From assembly GCF_030730875.1 (NCBI RefSeq), contig NZ_JAVAMA010000014.1:1-64000 (forward strand): DNA of 64,000 nucleotides, read 5' to 3'. A model generated the notes under the pieces. It was not told where the DNA came from. It made no database searches and was given only the letters and a program-made list of their open reading frames with translations. This DNA comes from Sphingomonas sp. DG1-23 (GTDB lineage: Bacteria > Pseudomonadota > Alphaproteobacteria > Sphingomonadales > Sphingomonadaceae). Made by a program: the position numbers and the translations under genes. Below, one piece after another: positions 1 through 8,193 of this stretch. Each line of letters opens with the position of its first letter. Position 1 is the first letter of the stretch.

Positions 1-1
1 G

Positions 2-871
2 GCCCCGTCACCCACGGCGGCGCCTGCGGGCCAGCCCGCACCGCCCCCGGCCGCGACGCCGACTCCGGCCGCCGTGCCCGGGCCGATCGCCACCGGCGCG
101 GTCACGCCCATCGCGACACCGTCGGCCCGGCCATTGCCCGAAACCGCCGCGCCGCCATCCTCCGGCATCCCCGGCTGGCTATGGGCGCTGGTCGGCGCCG
201 GCGCGACGGCTTTGGCATTCGGCGGGATCTGGGCGCTGCAGCGCCGGCGCCGGACCACGGAAATCGCCGGGGAGCGATATGAAGCTCCTGCCGCGGCGCC
301 CGCTCCGGTGCCTGCTGTCCCGGCGCGTCCGGTGAAGCCGCCACCCGGCATCGCGCCGCCGCCGGCGGCCTCGAGCGAGCCGTTCGAGATCCTGCTCCAG
401 CCCGGCCGGATCGAAGTCACCGAGCGCGACGTGCTGCTCGATTTCGAGCTGCTGGTCGGCAACACCCAGTCCTCCGCCGCCGAGAATATCCGCGTGCTGA
501 TGGCGATGATGAGCGCCAATCCCGAACAGGACCGCAACATCGCCGGCTATCACGCCAATCCGCTCGCCGATTCGGCCGGCACGCCGTTCGATCTCGCCGC
601 GGGTGCGGGCGGACGGATGCCGGTGCGCCTCGCGCTCCCGCGGGAAATGATCCACGTGGTTCAGGTGCATGGCCGGCCGATGTTCGTGCCGATGGTGATG
701 GTCGAGCTCAAATGGCGTGCGGGGATCAGCATCCGCCGCTTCGGTGCCGACTTCATGATCGGGACACCGGGGCAGGGGGGCAAGCTCGGCCCGATCTGGC
801 TCGATCGCAACCAGCAGGCGAGCCAGCTGACCGCGATGCGCTATTTCCCGCGTCAGGCCGTGGCGGCCTGA
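2..871 (+). CDS. Partial membrane-anchored protein of unknown function (5' end outside window)
   Basis: The reading frame is open from the first bases of the window, so the N-terminus is missing; a GTG at 74 is an internal possibility only. The visible part starts with a Pro/Ala/Thr-rich stretch. One transmembrane segment follows (WLWALVGAGATALAFGGIWA) and then an Arg-rich stop-transfer patch, a second Pro-rich linker, and a folded domain of about 160 residues beginning near base 380. That domain is rich in beta-strand-forming sequence and carries no catalytic motif I recognise. The layout of low-complexity linker, single helix and C-terminal domain suggests an envelope protein. I cannot name a family. 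The gene converges on the DUF808 gene with a 12-bp gap. Confidence 0.6.
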   Translation, partial: APSPTAAPAGQPAPPPAATPTPAAVPGPIATGAVTPIATPSARPLPETAAPPSSGIPGWLWALVGAGATALAFGGIWALQRRRRTTEIAGERYEAPAAAPAPVPAVPARPVKPPPGIAPPPAASSEPFEILLQPGRIEVTERDVLLDFELLVGNTQSSAAENIRVLMAMMSANPEQDRNIAGYHANPLADSAGTPFDLAAGAGGRMPVRLALPREMIHVVQVHGRPMFVPMVMVELKWRAGISIRRFGADFMIGTPGQGGKLGPIWLDRNQQASQLTAMRYFPRQAVAA

Positions 872-883
872 CCCGCGCCCGGC

Positions 884-1816
884 TCAGTGCCGGAGCTTGT
901 GGATCTGATGCACGGCGAAGGCGATCACGCCGCCGATCGCGAGCCCGAGCACCCCTGAAGCCATCGCAGTGACCAGCCAGCCGGCGAAGCCGCCCAGCGC
1001 GCCGCCGGCATGCGCCACCGCTTCGGCGGCATGGTGGATCGTTCCGGCAGGCTCGTGCATCCCGAGAACCTCGAGTCCATGGACCAGGATGCCGCCGCCG
1101 ACCCAGATCATCGCCGCGGTGCCGACGATCGACAGGGTCTGCATCAGCACCGGCATGCCGCGCACCAGTCCGCGGCCCAACGCGCGCGTCGCCGCGGCCC
1201 GGCGCTGGGCGAGGTGCAGCCCGATATCGTCCATCTTCACGATCAGCCCGACCACGCCATAGACCATCACGGTGATGCCGATCCCGACCAGCGCCAGCAC
1301 CACGCCCTGGGTCAGAATCGGCTCGTGCGAGACGTCGGCCAGCGCGATCGCCATGATCTCCGCCGACAGGATCAGATCGGTGCGGATCGCGCCGCTGACC
1401 TTGGACGCCTCGAGATGCGCCGCCTCCATCACCGTCTCCTCGACCTCGGCATGGCCGCCTACGCCGAGCGCCTCGAGCACCTTCTCGGCGCCTTCGAAGC
1501 ACAGAAAGGCGCCGCCCAGCATCAGCAGCGGCGTGATCGCCCACGGCGCGAACGCGCTGAGGATCAATGCGGCGGGAAGCAGGATCAGCAATTTGTTGCG
1601 CAGCGACCCCATTGCGATCTTCGCGATGATCGGCAGCTCGCGCTCGGGGGCGAGGCCGACGACGTAGCGCGGGGTCACCGCGGTATCGTCGACCACCACG
1701 CCGATCGCCTTGCTCCCCGCTTTGCCCGCAGCCGCGCCGACATCGTCGAGCGATGCCGCGGCGAGCTTGGTGATCCCGGCGACGTCGTCGAGCAAAGCTA
1801 CCAGTCCGGAGGGCAT
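884..1816 (-). CDS. DUF808 / YedI-family inner membrane protein
   Basis: This 310-residue protein opens with MPSGLVALLDDVAGITKLAA, the signature start of the DUF808 (YedI) family, and keeps the family's following DDVGAAAGKAGSKAIGVVVDD region. Several hydrophobic helices follow: around residues 70-115, a segment after ILSAEIMAIALADVS, and two near the C-terminus. Length is normal for the family. Its biochemical role is unknown, but members are integral inner-membrane proteins. It lies downstream of rplJ-rplL on the same strand, the place where rpoB sits in most bacteria, but a strong terminator at 1951-1983 separates it from rplL. It is therefore probably transcribed on its own. Confidence 0.88.
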   Translation of the reverse strand: MPSGLVALLDDVAGITKLAAASLDDVGAAAGKAGSKAIGVVVDDTAVTPRYVVGLAPERELPIIAKIAMGSLRNKLLILLPAALILSAFAPWAITPLLMLGGAFLCFEGAEKVLEALGVGGHAEVEETVMEAAHLEASKVSGAIRTDLILSAEIMAIALADVSHEPILTQGVVLALVGIGITVMVYGVVGLIVKMDDIGLHLAQRRAAATRALGRGLVRGMPVLMQTLSIVGTAAMIWVGGGILVHGLEVLGMHEPAGTIHHAAEAVAHAGGALGGFAGWLVTAMASGVLGLAIGGVIAFAVHQIHKLRH

Positions 1817-1950
1817 GGATGTTCCTGTCAGGCGGGGAGGGGACGAATCGGAACGTTCGTCATCCCCGGATGCTCCGCGCGGGGCAAGAGGCGGAGATGG
1901 CGGAAGCCGGCCGGCGAGGTTGATTTGCCCCGGAGGCGACTGCGCCTCGA

Positions 1951-1983
1951 CGAAAAAGGGCGGCCCCGAAGGACCGCCCTTTC
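1951..1983 (-). terminator. Rho-independent terminator after rplJ-rplL
   Basis: Read on the minus strand, a GC-rich stem (AAAGGGCGGTCC paired with GGGCCGCCCTTT) closed by a TTCG tetraloop is followed by a run of T. It lies about 75 bp past the rplL stop, so it should end the ribosomal transcript before the DUF808 gene. The rest of 1817-2057 holds no gene. It contains a short hairpin near 2009-2034 (ATCCCCGC...GCGGGGAT) resembling the REP-like hairpins elsewhere in the window. Confidence 0.85.
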
Positions 1984-2057
1984 TGTCTCTGCCGTGAAGC
2001 AGAAGCCGGATCCCCGCCTGCGCGGGGATGAGACCTTCGCGCCTCAGGCGCGCAGGC

Positions 2058-2435
2058 TCACTTGACCTCGACGGTCGCGCCGGCTTCTTCGAGCTGCTTC
2101 TTGATCTTCTCGGCTTCGTCCTTGTTGACGCCTTCCTTGACGGCCTTGGGAGCCGACTCGACCAGCGTCTTGGCTTCGGTCAGACCGAGGCCGGTAATCG
2201 CGCGGACTTCCTTGATGACGTTGATCTTCTTGCCACCGTCGCCGGTGAGGATCACGTCGAACTCGGTCTTCTCTTCGGCAGCCGGAGCTGCGCCGGCGCC
2301 GCCGCCAGCGGCAGGAGCCGCAACCGCAGCAGCGGCCGAGACGCCCCACTTCTCTTCGAGAAGCTTCGAGAGCTCGGCGGCTTCGAGAACGGTCAGCTCG
2401 GAGAGCTGGTCGACGAGTGCGTTAAGGTCAGCCAT
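2058..2435 (-). CDS. rplL: 50S ribosomal protein L7/L12
   Basis: The protein forms the mobile stalk of the large ribosomal subunit and recruits translation GTPases. It reads MADLNALVDQLSELTVLEA at the N-terminus (dimerisation domain). An Ala/Gly-rich hinge follows at about residues 35-55, and then the conserved C-terminal domain with KINVIKEVRAITGLGLTEAK. At 125 residues it has the usual length. I chose the ATG at 2435; an ATG four codons upstream gives an uncharacteristic extension. It follows rplJ by 53 bp and should be co-transcribed with it. A rho-independent terminator lies downstream. Confidence 0.98.
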   Translation of the reverse strand: MADLNALVDQLSELTVLEAAELSKLLEEKWGVSAAAAVAAPAAGGGAGAAPAAEEKTEFDVILTGDGGKKINVIKEVRAITGLGLTEAKTLVESAPKAVKEGVNKDEAEKIKKQLEEAGATVEVK

Positions 2436-2488
2436 GATAAACTCCAATCAAATCAGATAGGTTAGGGAATAGTCTAGGGAAGGTCCGC

Positions 2489-3004
2489 TTACGCGGCTTC
2501 CTTCTCCGCATATGCCGAAAGAACACGCGCGATCTGCGCGGCCGGTGCTTGGGTGATCGTCGCGATCTTGGTCGCGGGAGCCACGATGAGCCCCACGAGC
2601 TTCGCACGAAGTTCATCCAGCGACGGCAGCGTCGCGAGCGCCTTCACGCCCTCTGCGTCGAGCAGCTGCGCGCCCATTGCTCCGCCGACGATTTCGAGCT
2701 TGTCGTTCGTCTTGGCGAATTCCACCGCGATCTTGGCCGCAGCCACGGGATCGGCGGAGGTGGCGAGCGCCGTCGGACCCGTGAGCAGGTCCGCGATCAC
2801 CGAATAATCGGTGCCCTCGGCGGCAATTTTGGCGAGCTTGTTCTTCGAGACCTTATAGCTCGCGCCGGCTGCGCGCATCTTGTTGCGGAGGTCCGTCGAT
2901 TGCTTGACGGTCATCCCGAGATTGCGGGTGACAACCACCACGCCGACCTCGTTGAAGGTGCGATTCAGCTCGGCGACGGCATCAGCCTTCTGGGAACGAT
3001 CCAT
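2489..3004 (-). CDS. rplJ: 50S ribosomal protein L10
   Basis: L10 is the base of the L7/L12 stalk. The 171-residue protein starts MDRSQKADAVAELN, preceded by a GGAG ribosome binding site, and shows the conserved LRNKMRAAGASYKVSKNKLA segment. A longer open frame to 3067 lacks a good binding site and falls in the leader, so I reject it. The C-terminal helix (residues 135-171) is the L7/L12 docking region. In most bacteria rplJ directly follows rplA; here rplA lies almost 4 kb upstream with other genes between. rplJ has its own promoter and a leader of roughly 230 nt, probably the site of L10 autoregulation. Confidence 0.98.
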   Translation of the reverse strand: MDRSQKADAVAELNRTFNEVGVVVVTRNLGMTVKQSTDLRNKMRAAGASYKVSKNKLAKIAAEGTDYSVIADLLTGPTALATSADPVAAAKIAVEFAKTNDKLEIVGGAMGAQLLDAEGVKALATLPSLDELRAKLVGLIVAPATKIATITQAPAAQIARVLSAYAEKEAA

Positions 3005-3233
3005 GCCGGTCTCCTCGTTGTGAAACACCCTTGCGGGAGTTTCGGTTACAAATTGTCCGAGGGGCACGATCGTCGCGGCCAGAGAATCCCTGGCGTGACC
3101 CGAACGCCCGCGATGCGGACCGCCCGGTGAAAAATCTGTCCCCGTCTTGGCGAGAGATTAAGACCGGCAAATCCCGGTCACTCGCTGTCTCGGACGGAAC
3201 GCAGGCGAGGCAAGCCTCATCTGCGAAGGCGCG
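3005..3233 (-). promoter_or_regulatory. rplJ-rplL 5' leader, candidate L10 autoregulatory region
   Basis: About 230 nt lie between the predicted promoter and the rplJ start without a credible gene. The minus strand contains short self-complementary stretches (for example CCAGGG...CCTGG around 3077-3100). In many bacteria L10 (with L12) binds its own leader to repress translation. I infer the same here from position and length only; no consensus fold was computed. Confidence 0.4.
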
Positions 3234-3261
3234 CACATAGCGAAACGGGCGACAGAGTCAA
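3234..3261 (-). promoter_or_regulatory. Predicted sigma-70-type promoter of rplJ-rplL
   Basis: On the minus strand TTGACT (3261-3256) is followed after 16 bp by TATGTG (3239-3234). This is a good -35/-10 match for an alphaproteobacterial housekeeping promoter. It is placed to drive rplJ-rplL independently of rplKA, which the separation of the two pairs requires. Confidence 0.5.
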
Positions 3262-3265
3262 CCGG

Positions 3266-3667
3266 TCAGTCCGGCTTGTCGGGAGAGCGGAAGAGCCCGC
3301 GTGCGATGAACCCGACGAGACCGATCGCGGCGACTGCGGTGCTGCCAACCAGCGTGGCGAGAATTTCGCTGGGCAAGGCGAATCCGCCAACCCTGAAGCC
3401 GGCGATCAGGACCATCGCTCCTACCGCGAGCGAATATAGTTCGAGGTAGAGCAGGATGCGTCCGGCATAGGTCTTGCGCATCCTCCGGTCGGCCTTGACG
3501 TTCTTGATGCGCGACCGCGCGAGATCGTTTTCCAGCTGCGCCCGTTCGGCGGCCACGCGCTCCGCGACGTCGATCGGGTCCGGACGGCGCACGTCCTCGA
3601 CCAGCGCGATGCCGGTGTCGATATCGTCGAGCGCTATTTCAGGCCGTTCCGGTGGCGAGTTCGACAA
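3266..3667 (-). CDS. Small two-helix membrane protein, putative toxin partner of the Panacea protein
   Basis: This 133-residue protein has a charged N-terminal half (residues 1-70, acidic then Arg/Lys-rich, probably helical). Two transmembrane segments follow, around 74-92 (LELYSLAVGAMVLIAGF) and 103-123 (ATLVGSTAVAAIGLVGFIA), and the tail is short and charged. No enzymatic motif is visible. Its start overlaps the end of the upstream Panacea-domain gene by 29 bp, so the two are translationally coupled. Panacea (DUF4065) proteins are known antitoxins paired with very diverse toxins, some of which act on membranes. A membrane-acting toxin role is inferred from that context; a neutral membrane protein is also possible. 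Confidence 0.55.
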   Translation of the reverse strand: MSNSPPERPEIALDDIDTGIALVEDVRRPDPIDVAERVAAERAQLENDLARSRIKNVKADRRMRKTYAGRILLYLELYSLAVGAMVLIAGFRVGGFALPSEILATLVGSTAVAAIGLVGFIARGLFRSPDKPD

Positions 3668-4142
3668 AATGACCTCTTATCATCTCAGCCGGAATTTCCC
3701 GGAACTTGCCCGAACCATCCTGATAGACCGTCGTCCACGGCGTTCCGCGCTTGTGGGTAAGGGCGGAAAGCTGGAATGCGTGATATTTGGCATAGTCGCG
3801 ATAGACGCGATCGATCACCGCCTGCTCGCCGGGCGAGAGTTCGGCGCGCGCGTCCTGCTCGCTGGCGTCCTCGAAGCATCCGGGGACATAGTCATCATAT
3901 TTGATGTCCTTGGTCACCGCATCGCTGCCGTAATGCCGCAAGGCGCGGCGAAGCTCCTTGTAAACCGGCCCATAGTCCCACGCTTCGGGCGAATCGTAGG
4001 TTAGCGGCTGCCCGTTGATCGCCAGATTCCAGCCATGGGCGATGTAGACCAACTTTTGCAGCTGCATCTGCGTCAACGCCCGCTTCTCGGCGCGGGCGCG
4101 GCGGATAAATTCATTGGCAATAGCAGGTGACCAGTCGGCCAT
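3639..4142 (-). CDS. Panacea (DUF4065, SocA/GepA-like) domain protein, putative antitoxin
   Basis: The 167-residue protein carries the Panacea fold signature: LTQMQLQKLVYIAHGW near residues 23-38, the DYGPVYKEL segment near 75-83, and LSALTHKRGTPW near 130-141. This is the domain of Caulobacter SocA (the ClpXP adaptor that neutralises SocB) and of PanA antitoxins. It overlaps the downstream two-helix membrane protein gene by 29 bp in the antitoxin-first order common for toxin-antitoxin operons. The pair sits in the extra segment that separates rplKA from rplJL. The domain assignment is strong; function as an antitoxin here is inference. Confidence 0.85.
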   Translation of the reverse strand: MADWSPAIANEFIRRARAEKRALTQMQLQKLVYIAHGWNLAINGQPLTYDSPEAWDYGPVYKELRRALRHYGSDAVTKDIKYDDYVPGCFEDASEQDARAELSPGEQAVIDRVYRDYAKYHAFQLSALTHKRGTPWTTVYQDGSGKFREIPAEMIRGHFVELATGTA

Positions 4143-4237
4143 GGCGGACGATCTCCTTTCCGTCGTCGGGAGCCTATATAGGAACTCGGTTCGGAACGGA
4201 AACGGAACTGTAAGCGGGCGGGAGGGAGAAGTCTCAA

Positions 4238-5458
4238 CTAGCCGGGATAGCCGCCCACTTCACCCTCGTCGTCGATCACCCGCCCCTTGCCGCTGCGCAC
4301 CTCGGCGACGATCCGCCGGTCGACCGCATCGCGATCCCATGGCCGCGCGCCGGCTTCGGCGAGCACCCAGGCCTCGACTTCGCGCGCCGGCCGCGGCTCG
4401 AACCCCGCGGGCCAGAACGGCGCGCGGGGCAGAGGGATGACCTTGGGCGTGCGGTTCGAGATTATGCCGAGCGCGGCCATCTTCCGTCCGTCGGCATGCC
4501 GATGGCGATTGTCCCGCGCGTAGAGTTCGAGATCGCCCTGGCCCTCGACGATCAGGAAAGGGAGGTCGGCCCGCGTCGATGCCCCGCCGCGCACGACATT
4601 GCCGATGATCGCCAGCTGCCCGACCGTCCATGCACGTCCGACCCATTCCTCTTCGTTCAGCGCATAATGCATGCAGCGATTGCCGGGATCGTAGATCAGA
4701 TTGTTGGTGGTGAGCGCGTGCGCGCCGCCCTTGAACAGCTGATTGCGCTCGTAATTATGCGCATAGAGATTGCCCGCGATCAGCACTTCGGTGACGTTGT
4801 CGTGGATCAGCGAGCCCTTCGAATGCTCGCCCTTGGCGTGGCTCGAATGCGACAGTCCCTCGGCGACGATGTTGCGCGTGAAGCTGATCCGCCGCGAAGT
4901 ATGCTGCCGCCATGCCTCGACCGTCTCGCCGCCGGCGAAGCGCGGACCCGATGCCGACAAATTCTCGTCGGTCGCCCATGCGAAGGAGCAATGGTCGACG
5001 ATCACGTCGTGCGCGGCGCTGGTCGAAAGCCCGTCGACTTCCCAACCGCTTCTGGCAGGCGCTCCATCGGCCCCCGCGCGCACCCGGATATGCCGGATCA
5101 CCACGTCGTGCGTCGAAACCGAGATACCGCCCCGGATCAGCGTGATCCCGGGCGAAGGCGCGCTCGTTCCGTCGATCGTGACGAAGGGCTCGCGGATCGA
5201 CAGGCTGTTGCGGGCGAGGTCGATCACCCCCGCCACTTCGAACAAGATCTGGCGCGGCCCTCTCACCGCCAGCGCGGCGCGGAGCGTGCCCGGGCCTTCG
5301 GAGGCGAGGCTGGTGACGCGCAACAGGCGGCCGCCGTCGCCGCCTTTCGTCTTCGTCCAGCCATTGGCCGGCGACGATACCGACGTCTGCCGGGCGAGCG
5401 AAGGCGCGTGCCCGACGGCGATCGCCGCGCCCAGAAATCCACGCCGATCCAGCCGCAA
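4238..5458 (-). CDS. Pectate-lyase-like right-handed beta-helix protein, probably exported
   Basis: From the chosen TTG start (after a GGGAGGG site) the protein has 406 residues and begins with a twin-arginine-like signal, LDRRGFLGAAIAVGHAPSLA. Repeated short strands follow, with GPGTLRAAL, ISVSTHDVVIRHIRVRAG and HDVIVDHCSFAWATDENL. The last is the region where polysaccharide lyase family 1 enzymes bind calcium and substrate. Such proteins cleave polygalacturonate by beta-elimination. The frame stays open to ATGs at 5539 and 5572, but those would run into the control region of the divergent transpeptidase. Substrate is not certain; other beta-helix lyases are possible. kduI at 61.4 kb would act on the products of such an enzyme. 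Confidence 0.75.
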   Translation of the reverse strand: MRLDRRGFLGAAIAVGHAPSLARQTSVSSPANGWTKTKGGDGGRLLRVTSLASEGPGTLRAALAVRGPRQILFEVAGVIDLARNSLSIREPFVTIDGTSAPSPGITLIRGGISVSTHDVVIRHIRVRAGADGAPARSGWEVDGLSTSAAHDVIVDHCSFAWATDENLSASGPRFAGGETVEAWRQHTSRRISFTRNIVAEGLSHSSHAKGEHSKGSLIHDNVTEVLIAGNLYAHNYERNQLFKGGAHALTTNNLIYDPGNRCMHYALNEEEWVGRAWTVGQLAIIGNVVRGGASTRADLPFLIVEGQGDLELYARDNRHRHADGRKMAALGIISNRTPKVIPLPRAPFWPAGFEPRPAREVEAWVLAEAGARPWDRDAVDRRIVAEVRSGKGRVIDDEGEVGGYPG

Positions 5459-5577
5459 ATCCGCCCTCCCGCTGGCGCCCAGCCGGTCATGCTTAACGAA
5501 AGGCCAAGCTGTACCCGGGCGGAACACTCCAAAAACCATGCTAGCCAGAGGGCGTTTCGCCAGCAATATCATCGCGC

Positions 5578-6114
5578 ATGACGATACGAATCATGCTCTT
5601 GGCTCTCTTCGCCTCGCTACTGACGCCTTCGGTCGCCGCGGCCGCCAGCGCATCGAAGGTTCCGATCGTCCTTGCGATCCTGACTCCCGACAGCCCGCTC
5701 GAGGAAGGCGAATATCTCTGGGAGCCCGAGCGTGCCCCGGCGGGCAAGATCGAGATCGTCGCCGATGTCGCGCGCGATACGCTCTACGTCTATCGCGCCG
5801 GAGTGGAGATCGGCCGCACCATCCTGATCTACGGCGTGGACGAGAAGCCGACGCCGCTGGGAACCTTCCCGATCCTTCAGAAGAAGAAGGATCACATCTC
5901 GAACCTGTATCATGCGCCGATGCCCTATATGCAGCGGCTGACCTGGGACGGCGTCGCGCTCCACGGCAGCGGCGACACGGTCGACAATCGTTACGCCACC
6001 CATGGCTGTATCGGCCTTCCCGACGAATTCGCCGCCTTGCTGTTCCGGGCGACCAAACTCGGCGACCGGGTGACGGTCACGCGGAACTGGCTGCCGCAAT
6101 TCTACGGCGCCTGA
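5578..6114 (+). CDS. L,D-transpeptidase family protein (YkuD domain)
   Basis: The 178-residue protein has a signal peptide (MTIRIMLLALFASLLTPSVAAAA). A YkuD domain starts near residue 59 (IEIVADVARDTLYVYRAG). The catalytic motif is clear: HGSG near residue 124, then YATHGCIGLP near 138-147, giving the His and the nucleophilic Cys. Such enzymes make 3-3 crosslinks in peptidoglycan or attach proteins to it in the periplasm. It is compact, with little beyond the catalytic domain. It is divergent from the pectate-lyase-like gene and converges on the PilZ gene with a 12-bp gap, so it is probably a single-gene unit. Confidence 0.9.
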   Translation: MTIRIMLLALFASLLTPSVAAAASASKVPIVLAILTPDSPLEEGEYLWEPERAPAGKIEIVADVARDTLYVYRAGVEIGRTILIYGVDEKPTPLGTFPILQKKKDHISNLYHAPMPYMQRLTWDGVALHGSGDTVDNRYATHGCIGLPDEFAALLFRATKLGDRVTVTRNWLPQFYGA

Positions 6115-6126
6115 GGCGGCTCTTCG

Positions 6127-6810
6127 TCAGAAGATCGGCTTGCGCAGCAACCGTTCGCGCAAATCCTGCATCGCGATGCCCTGCGCGGCGGCGACCCGGT
6201 CGGATGCGCCGAGCACGGCGCCGAGATGCTCGAGGATCTGGCTGGCGCGATCGAGATTCTGGAGCAGGCGCATATGGCGCTGGAGCATCACCGGATCCTC
6301 GACCAGTTCCTCGCCCAGCGCGTCGATCAGCCGCTGGACGTGGATGACCTCCTCGGCGACGCGCCGCTCGAGTTCGGCGGCATCGAGCGTCCCGGCCGCC
6401 GGGTGTTCGGCGGGCAGCACCGCGCCTGCGCGAACCGCGGTCTGGATCGCGTCGACGCGCGCCTGGCCCTGCTGACCGGCAAAGGTGGCGGGGCGCTTGC
6501 CCGTCACCCATTCGTCCACGGTGGCGGCGATCGCGTCGAAACGCACCCCGCAGCGCCCCGCCTCGCGCCACACCACGGTTGCGCCCACGACTATCTCGGC
6601 GCGCGACAGCGTCAACGAGACGCCCGGATCGGGTAGCGCCGCGCCGTCGAGCATCGCGCCGGTTTCGGAAAGATTGCGGATGCGCACCGGCGCGCGGGTG
6701 CCGCCGCATTCGATCGTCGCGGACAGCATCAGATTCTTGCGCTGCGGGCGCGGCTGTACGGCCGCCGCGCGCTGCGGGCCGTCAGAGTCCGAGCTGGTCA
6801 TGGGACGCAT
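6127..6810 (-). CDS. PilZ-domain protein with C-terminal helical region
   Basis: The 227-residue protein has an N-terminal PilZ domain at about residues 20-105. It includes the Arg-containing PRPQRKNLMLSA segment and IRNLSETGAML, an N-x-S-x-x-G variant of the usual D/N-x-S-x-x-G cyclic-di-GMP motif. Residues 110-227 are mostly helical and contain no second known domain. PilZ proteins are cyclic-di-GMP receptors controlling motility, adhesion or polysaccharide. Only the second half of the binding signature is well kept, so ligand binding is likely but not certain. A second ATG three codons in (6801) is an alternative start. A terminator upstream at 6902-6938 insulates it from rplKA. Confidence 0.8.
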   Translation of the reverse strand: MRPMTSSDSDGPQRAAAVQPRPQRKNLMLSATIECGGTRAPVRIRNLSETGAMLDGAALPDPGVSLTLSRAEIVVGATVVWREAGRCGVRFDAIAATVDEWVTGKRPATFAGQQGQARVDAIQTAVRAGAVLPAEHPAAGTLDAAELERRVAEEVIHVQRLIDALGEELVEDPVMLQRHMRLLQNLDRASQILEHLGAVLGASDRVAAAQGIAMQDLRERLLRKPIF

Positions 6811-6901
6811 TCATCGCGCGTCGGATAGGATCATTGTCGGGCGAGCGCTATTACGGAAATTCCACGCCTCACGCGCAAATCGGGCGAAATCATGCGGATA
6901 T

Positions 6902-6938
6902 GAAGAAGGGGCCGGAATCGCTCCCGGCCCCTTCGAAC
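6902..6938 (-). terminator. Rho-independent terminator after rplK-rplA
   Basis: On the minus strand AAGGGGCCGG and CCGGCCCCTT pair around an 8-nt loop, followed by CTTCATA. It sits 17 bp past the rplA stop, so rplKA transcription ends here and does not continue into rplJL. Confidence 0.8.
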
Positions 6939-6954
6939 ATTACGGTCCGGCAGA

Positions 6955-7647
6955 TCAGGCGGTGGCGACTTCGGCCACGTCGACCTTGACGCCCGGGCCC
7001 ATCGACGAGCTCAGTGCGACTTTGCGCACATACTTGCCCTTGGCGCCGGCCGGCTTGGCCTTGATCACCGCGTCGACCAGCGCGTCGAAGTTCGCGCGCA
7101 GATCCTCGGCCGGGAACGACGCCTTGCCGATGCCCGAATGGACGATGCCGGCCTTCTCGACGCGATACTCGACCTGACCGCCCTTGGCGGCCTTCACCGC
7201 TTCGCCGACGTTCATCGTCACGGTGCCGAGCTTCGGGTTCGGCATCAGGCCCTTGGGACCGAGCACCTTGCCGAGGCGACCGACCAGACCCATCATGTCG
7301 GGGGTCGCGATGCAGCGATCGAAGTCGATCTTGCCGCCCTGGATGGCTTCCATCAGGTCCTCGGCACCGACCACGTCGGCGCCCGCCGCCGTGGCTTCCT
7401 CGGCCTTGGCGCCGCGGGCGAACACGCCGACGCGGACGTCCTTGCCGGTGCCCTTGGGCAGGGTGACGACGCCGCGGACCATCTGGTCGGCGTGGCGCGG
7501 ATCGACGCCGAGGTTGAGCGCGACTTCGACGGTCTCGTCGAACTTGCTGGTCGCGTTCGCCTTGACGATTCCGATCGCTTCATCGACGCCGTGCAGCTTC
7601 TCGCTGTCGACGGTCCAGTTCTTCTGCTTCTTGGTCAGCTTTGCCAT
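6955..7647 (-). CDS. rplA: 50S ribosomal protein L1
   Basis: L1 binds 23S rRNA at the E-site stalk and is usually a translational repressor of its own operon. The 230-residue protein starts MAKLTKKQKNW and carries the conserved GLMPNPKLGTVT loop and the C-terminal SSMGPGVKVD segment. The longer frame to 7698 overlaps the end of rplK and is rejected. It follows rplK by 4 bp, the standard L11 operon arrangement. Unusually, a terminator follows rather than rplJ. Confidence 0.98.
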   Translation of the reverse strand: MAKLTKKQKNWTVDSEKLHGVDEAIGIVKANATSKFDETVEVALNLGVDPRHADQMVRGVVTLPKGTGKDVRVGVFARGAKAEEATAAGADVVGAEDLMEAIQGGKIDFDRCIATPDMMGLVGRLGKVLGPKGLMPNPKLGTVTMNVGEAVKAAKGGQVEYRVEKAGIVHSGIGKASFPAEDLRANFDALVDAVIKAKPAGAKGKYVRKVALSSSMGPGVKVDVAEVATA

Positions 7648-7651
7648 GGTG

Positions 7652-8083
7652 TCAGCCCTCCACAACCTGGAGGCCCATCGCGCGTGCGGAGCCTTCAATG
7701 ATCTTCGTTGCCGCCTCGATGTCGTTGGCGTTCAAATCCTTCATCTTCGCTTCGGCAACCGCCTGCACGGCCGAGCGCTTGATGGTTCCCGCGGACACCT
7801 TGCCCGGCTCCTTCGAGCCCGACTTCAGGTTGGCGGCCTTCTTGAGCAGATAGGTCGCGGGCGGGGTCTTGGTCTCGAACGAGAACGAACGGTCCGCATA
7901 GACGGTGATGACGGTGGGAAGGGGGGTGCCCTTCTCGGTGTCGCCGGTCTGGGCGTTGAACGCCTTGCAGAATTCCATGATGTTGACGCCGCGCTGACCC
8001 AGCGCAGGGCCGATCGGCGGAGACGGATTTGCGGCGCCGGCGGGCACCTGCAGCTTGATATAGCCGGTAATCTTCTTTGCCAT
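7652..8083 (-). CDS. rplK: 50S ribosomal protein L11
   Basis: L11 binds the GTPase-associated region of 23S rRNA. The 143-residue protein shows MAKKITGYIKLQVPAGAANP and PPIGPALGQRGVNIMEFCK, which are diagnostic. It is the first gene of a two-gene unit with rplA. In most genomes nusG and secE lie immediately upstream; here the next gene upstream is an unrelated LysR regulator on the same strand, so rplKA needs its own promoter. Confidence 0.98.
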   Translation of the reverse strand: MAKKITGYIKLQVPAGAANPSPPIGPALGQRGVNIMEFCKAFNAQTGDTEKGTPLPTVITVYADRSFSFETKTPPATYLLKKAANLKSGSKEPGKVSAGTIKRSAVQAVAEAKMKDLNANDIEAATKIIEGSARAMGLQVVEG

Positions 8084-8193
8084 GTCACTCTCTTTCGCAG
8101 GACCTGGAAGGCCCCGATCAAGTTTAGCGGTTCAGACGGACGCCGAGGCATCCTCCCGCAGGGTTTCCGTAGCTGGTGCTGTGGAAGCGCGCG

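Noticed and set aside
6955..8083. Longer starts for rplA (7698) and rplJ (3067)
   Set aside because: The extra residues are not conserved and overlap neighbours or the leader; internal ATGs with binding sites give the standard proteins.
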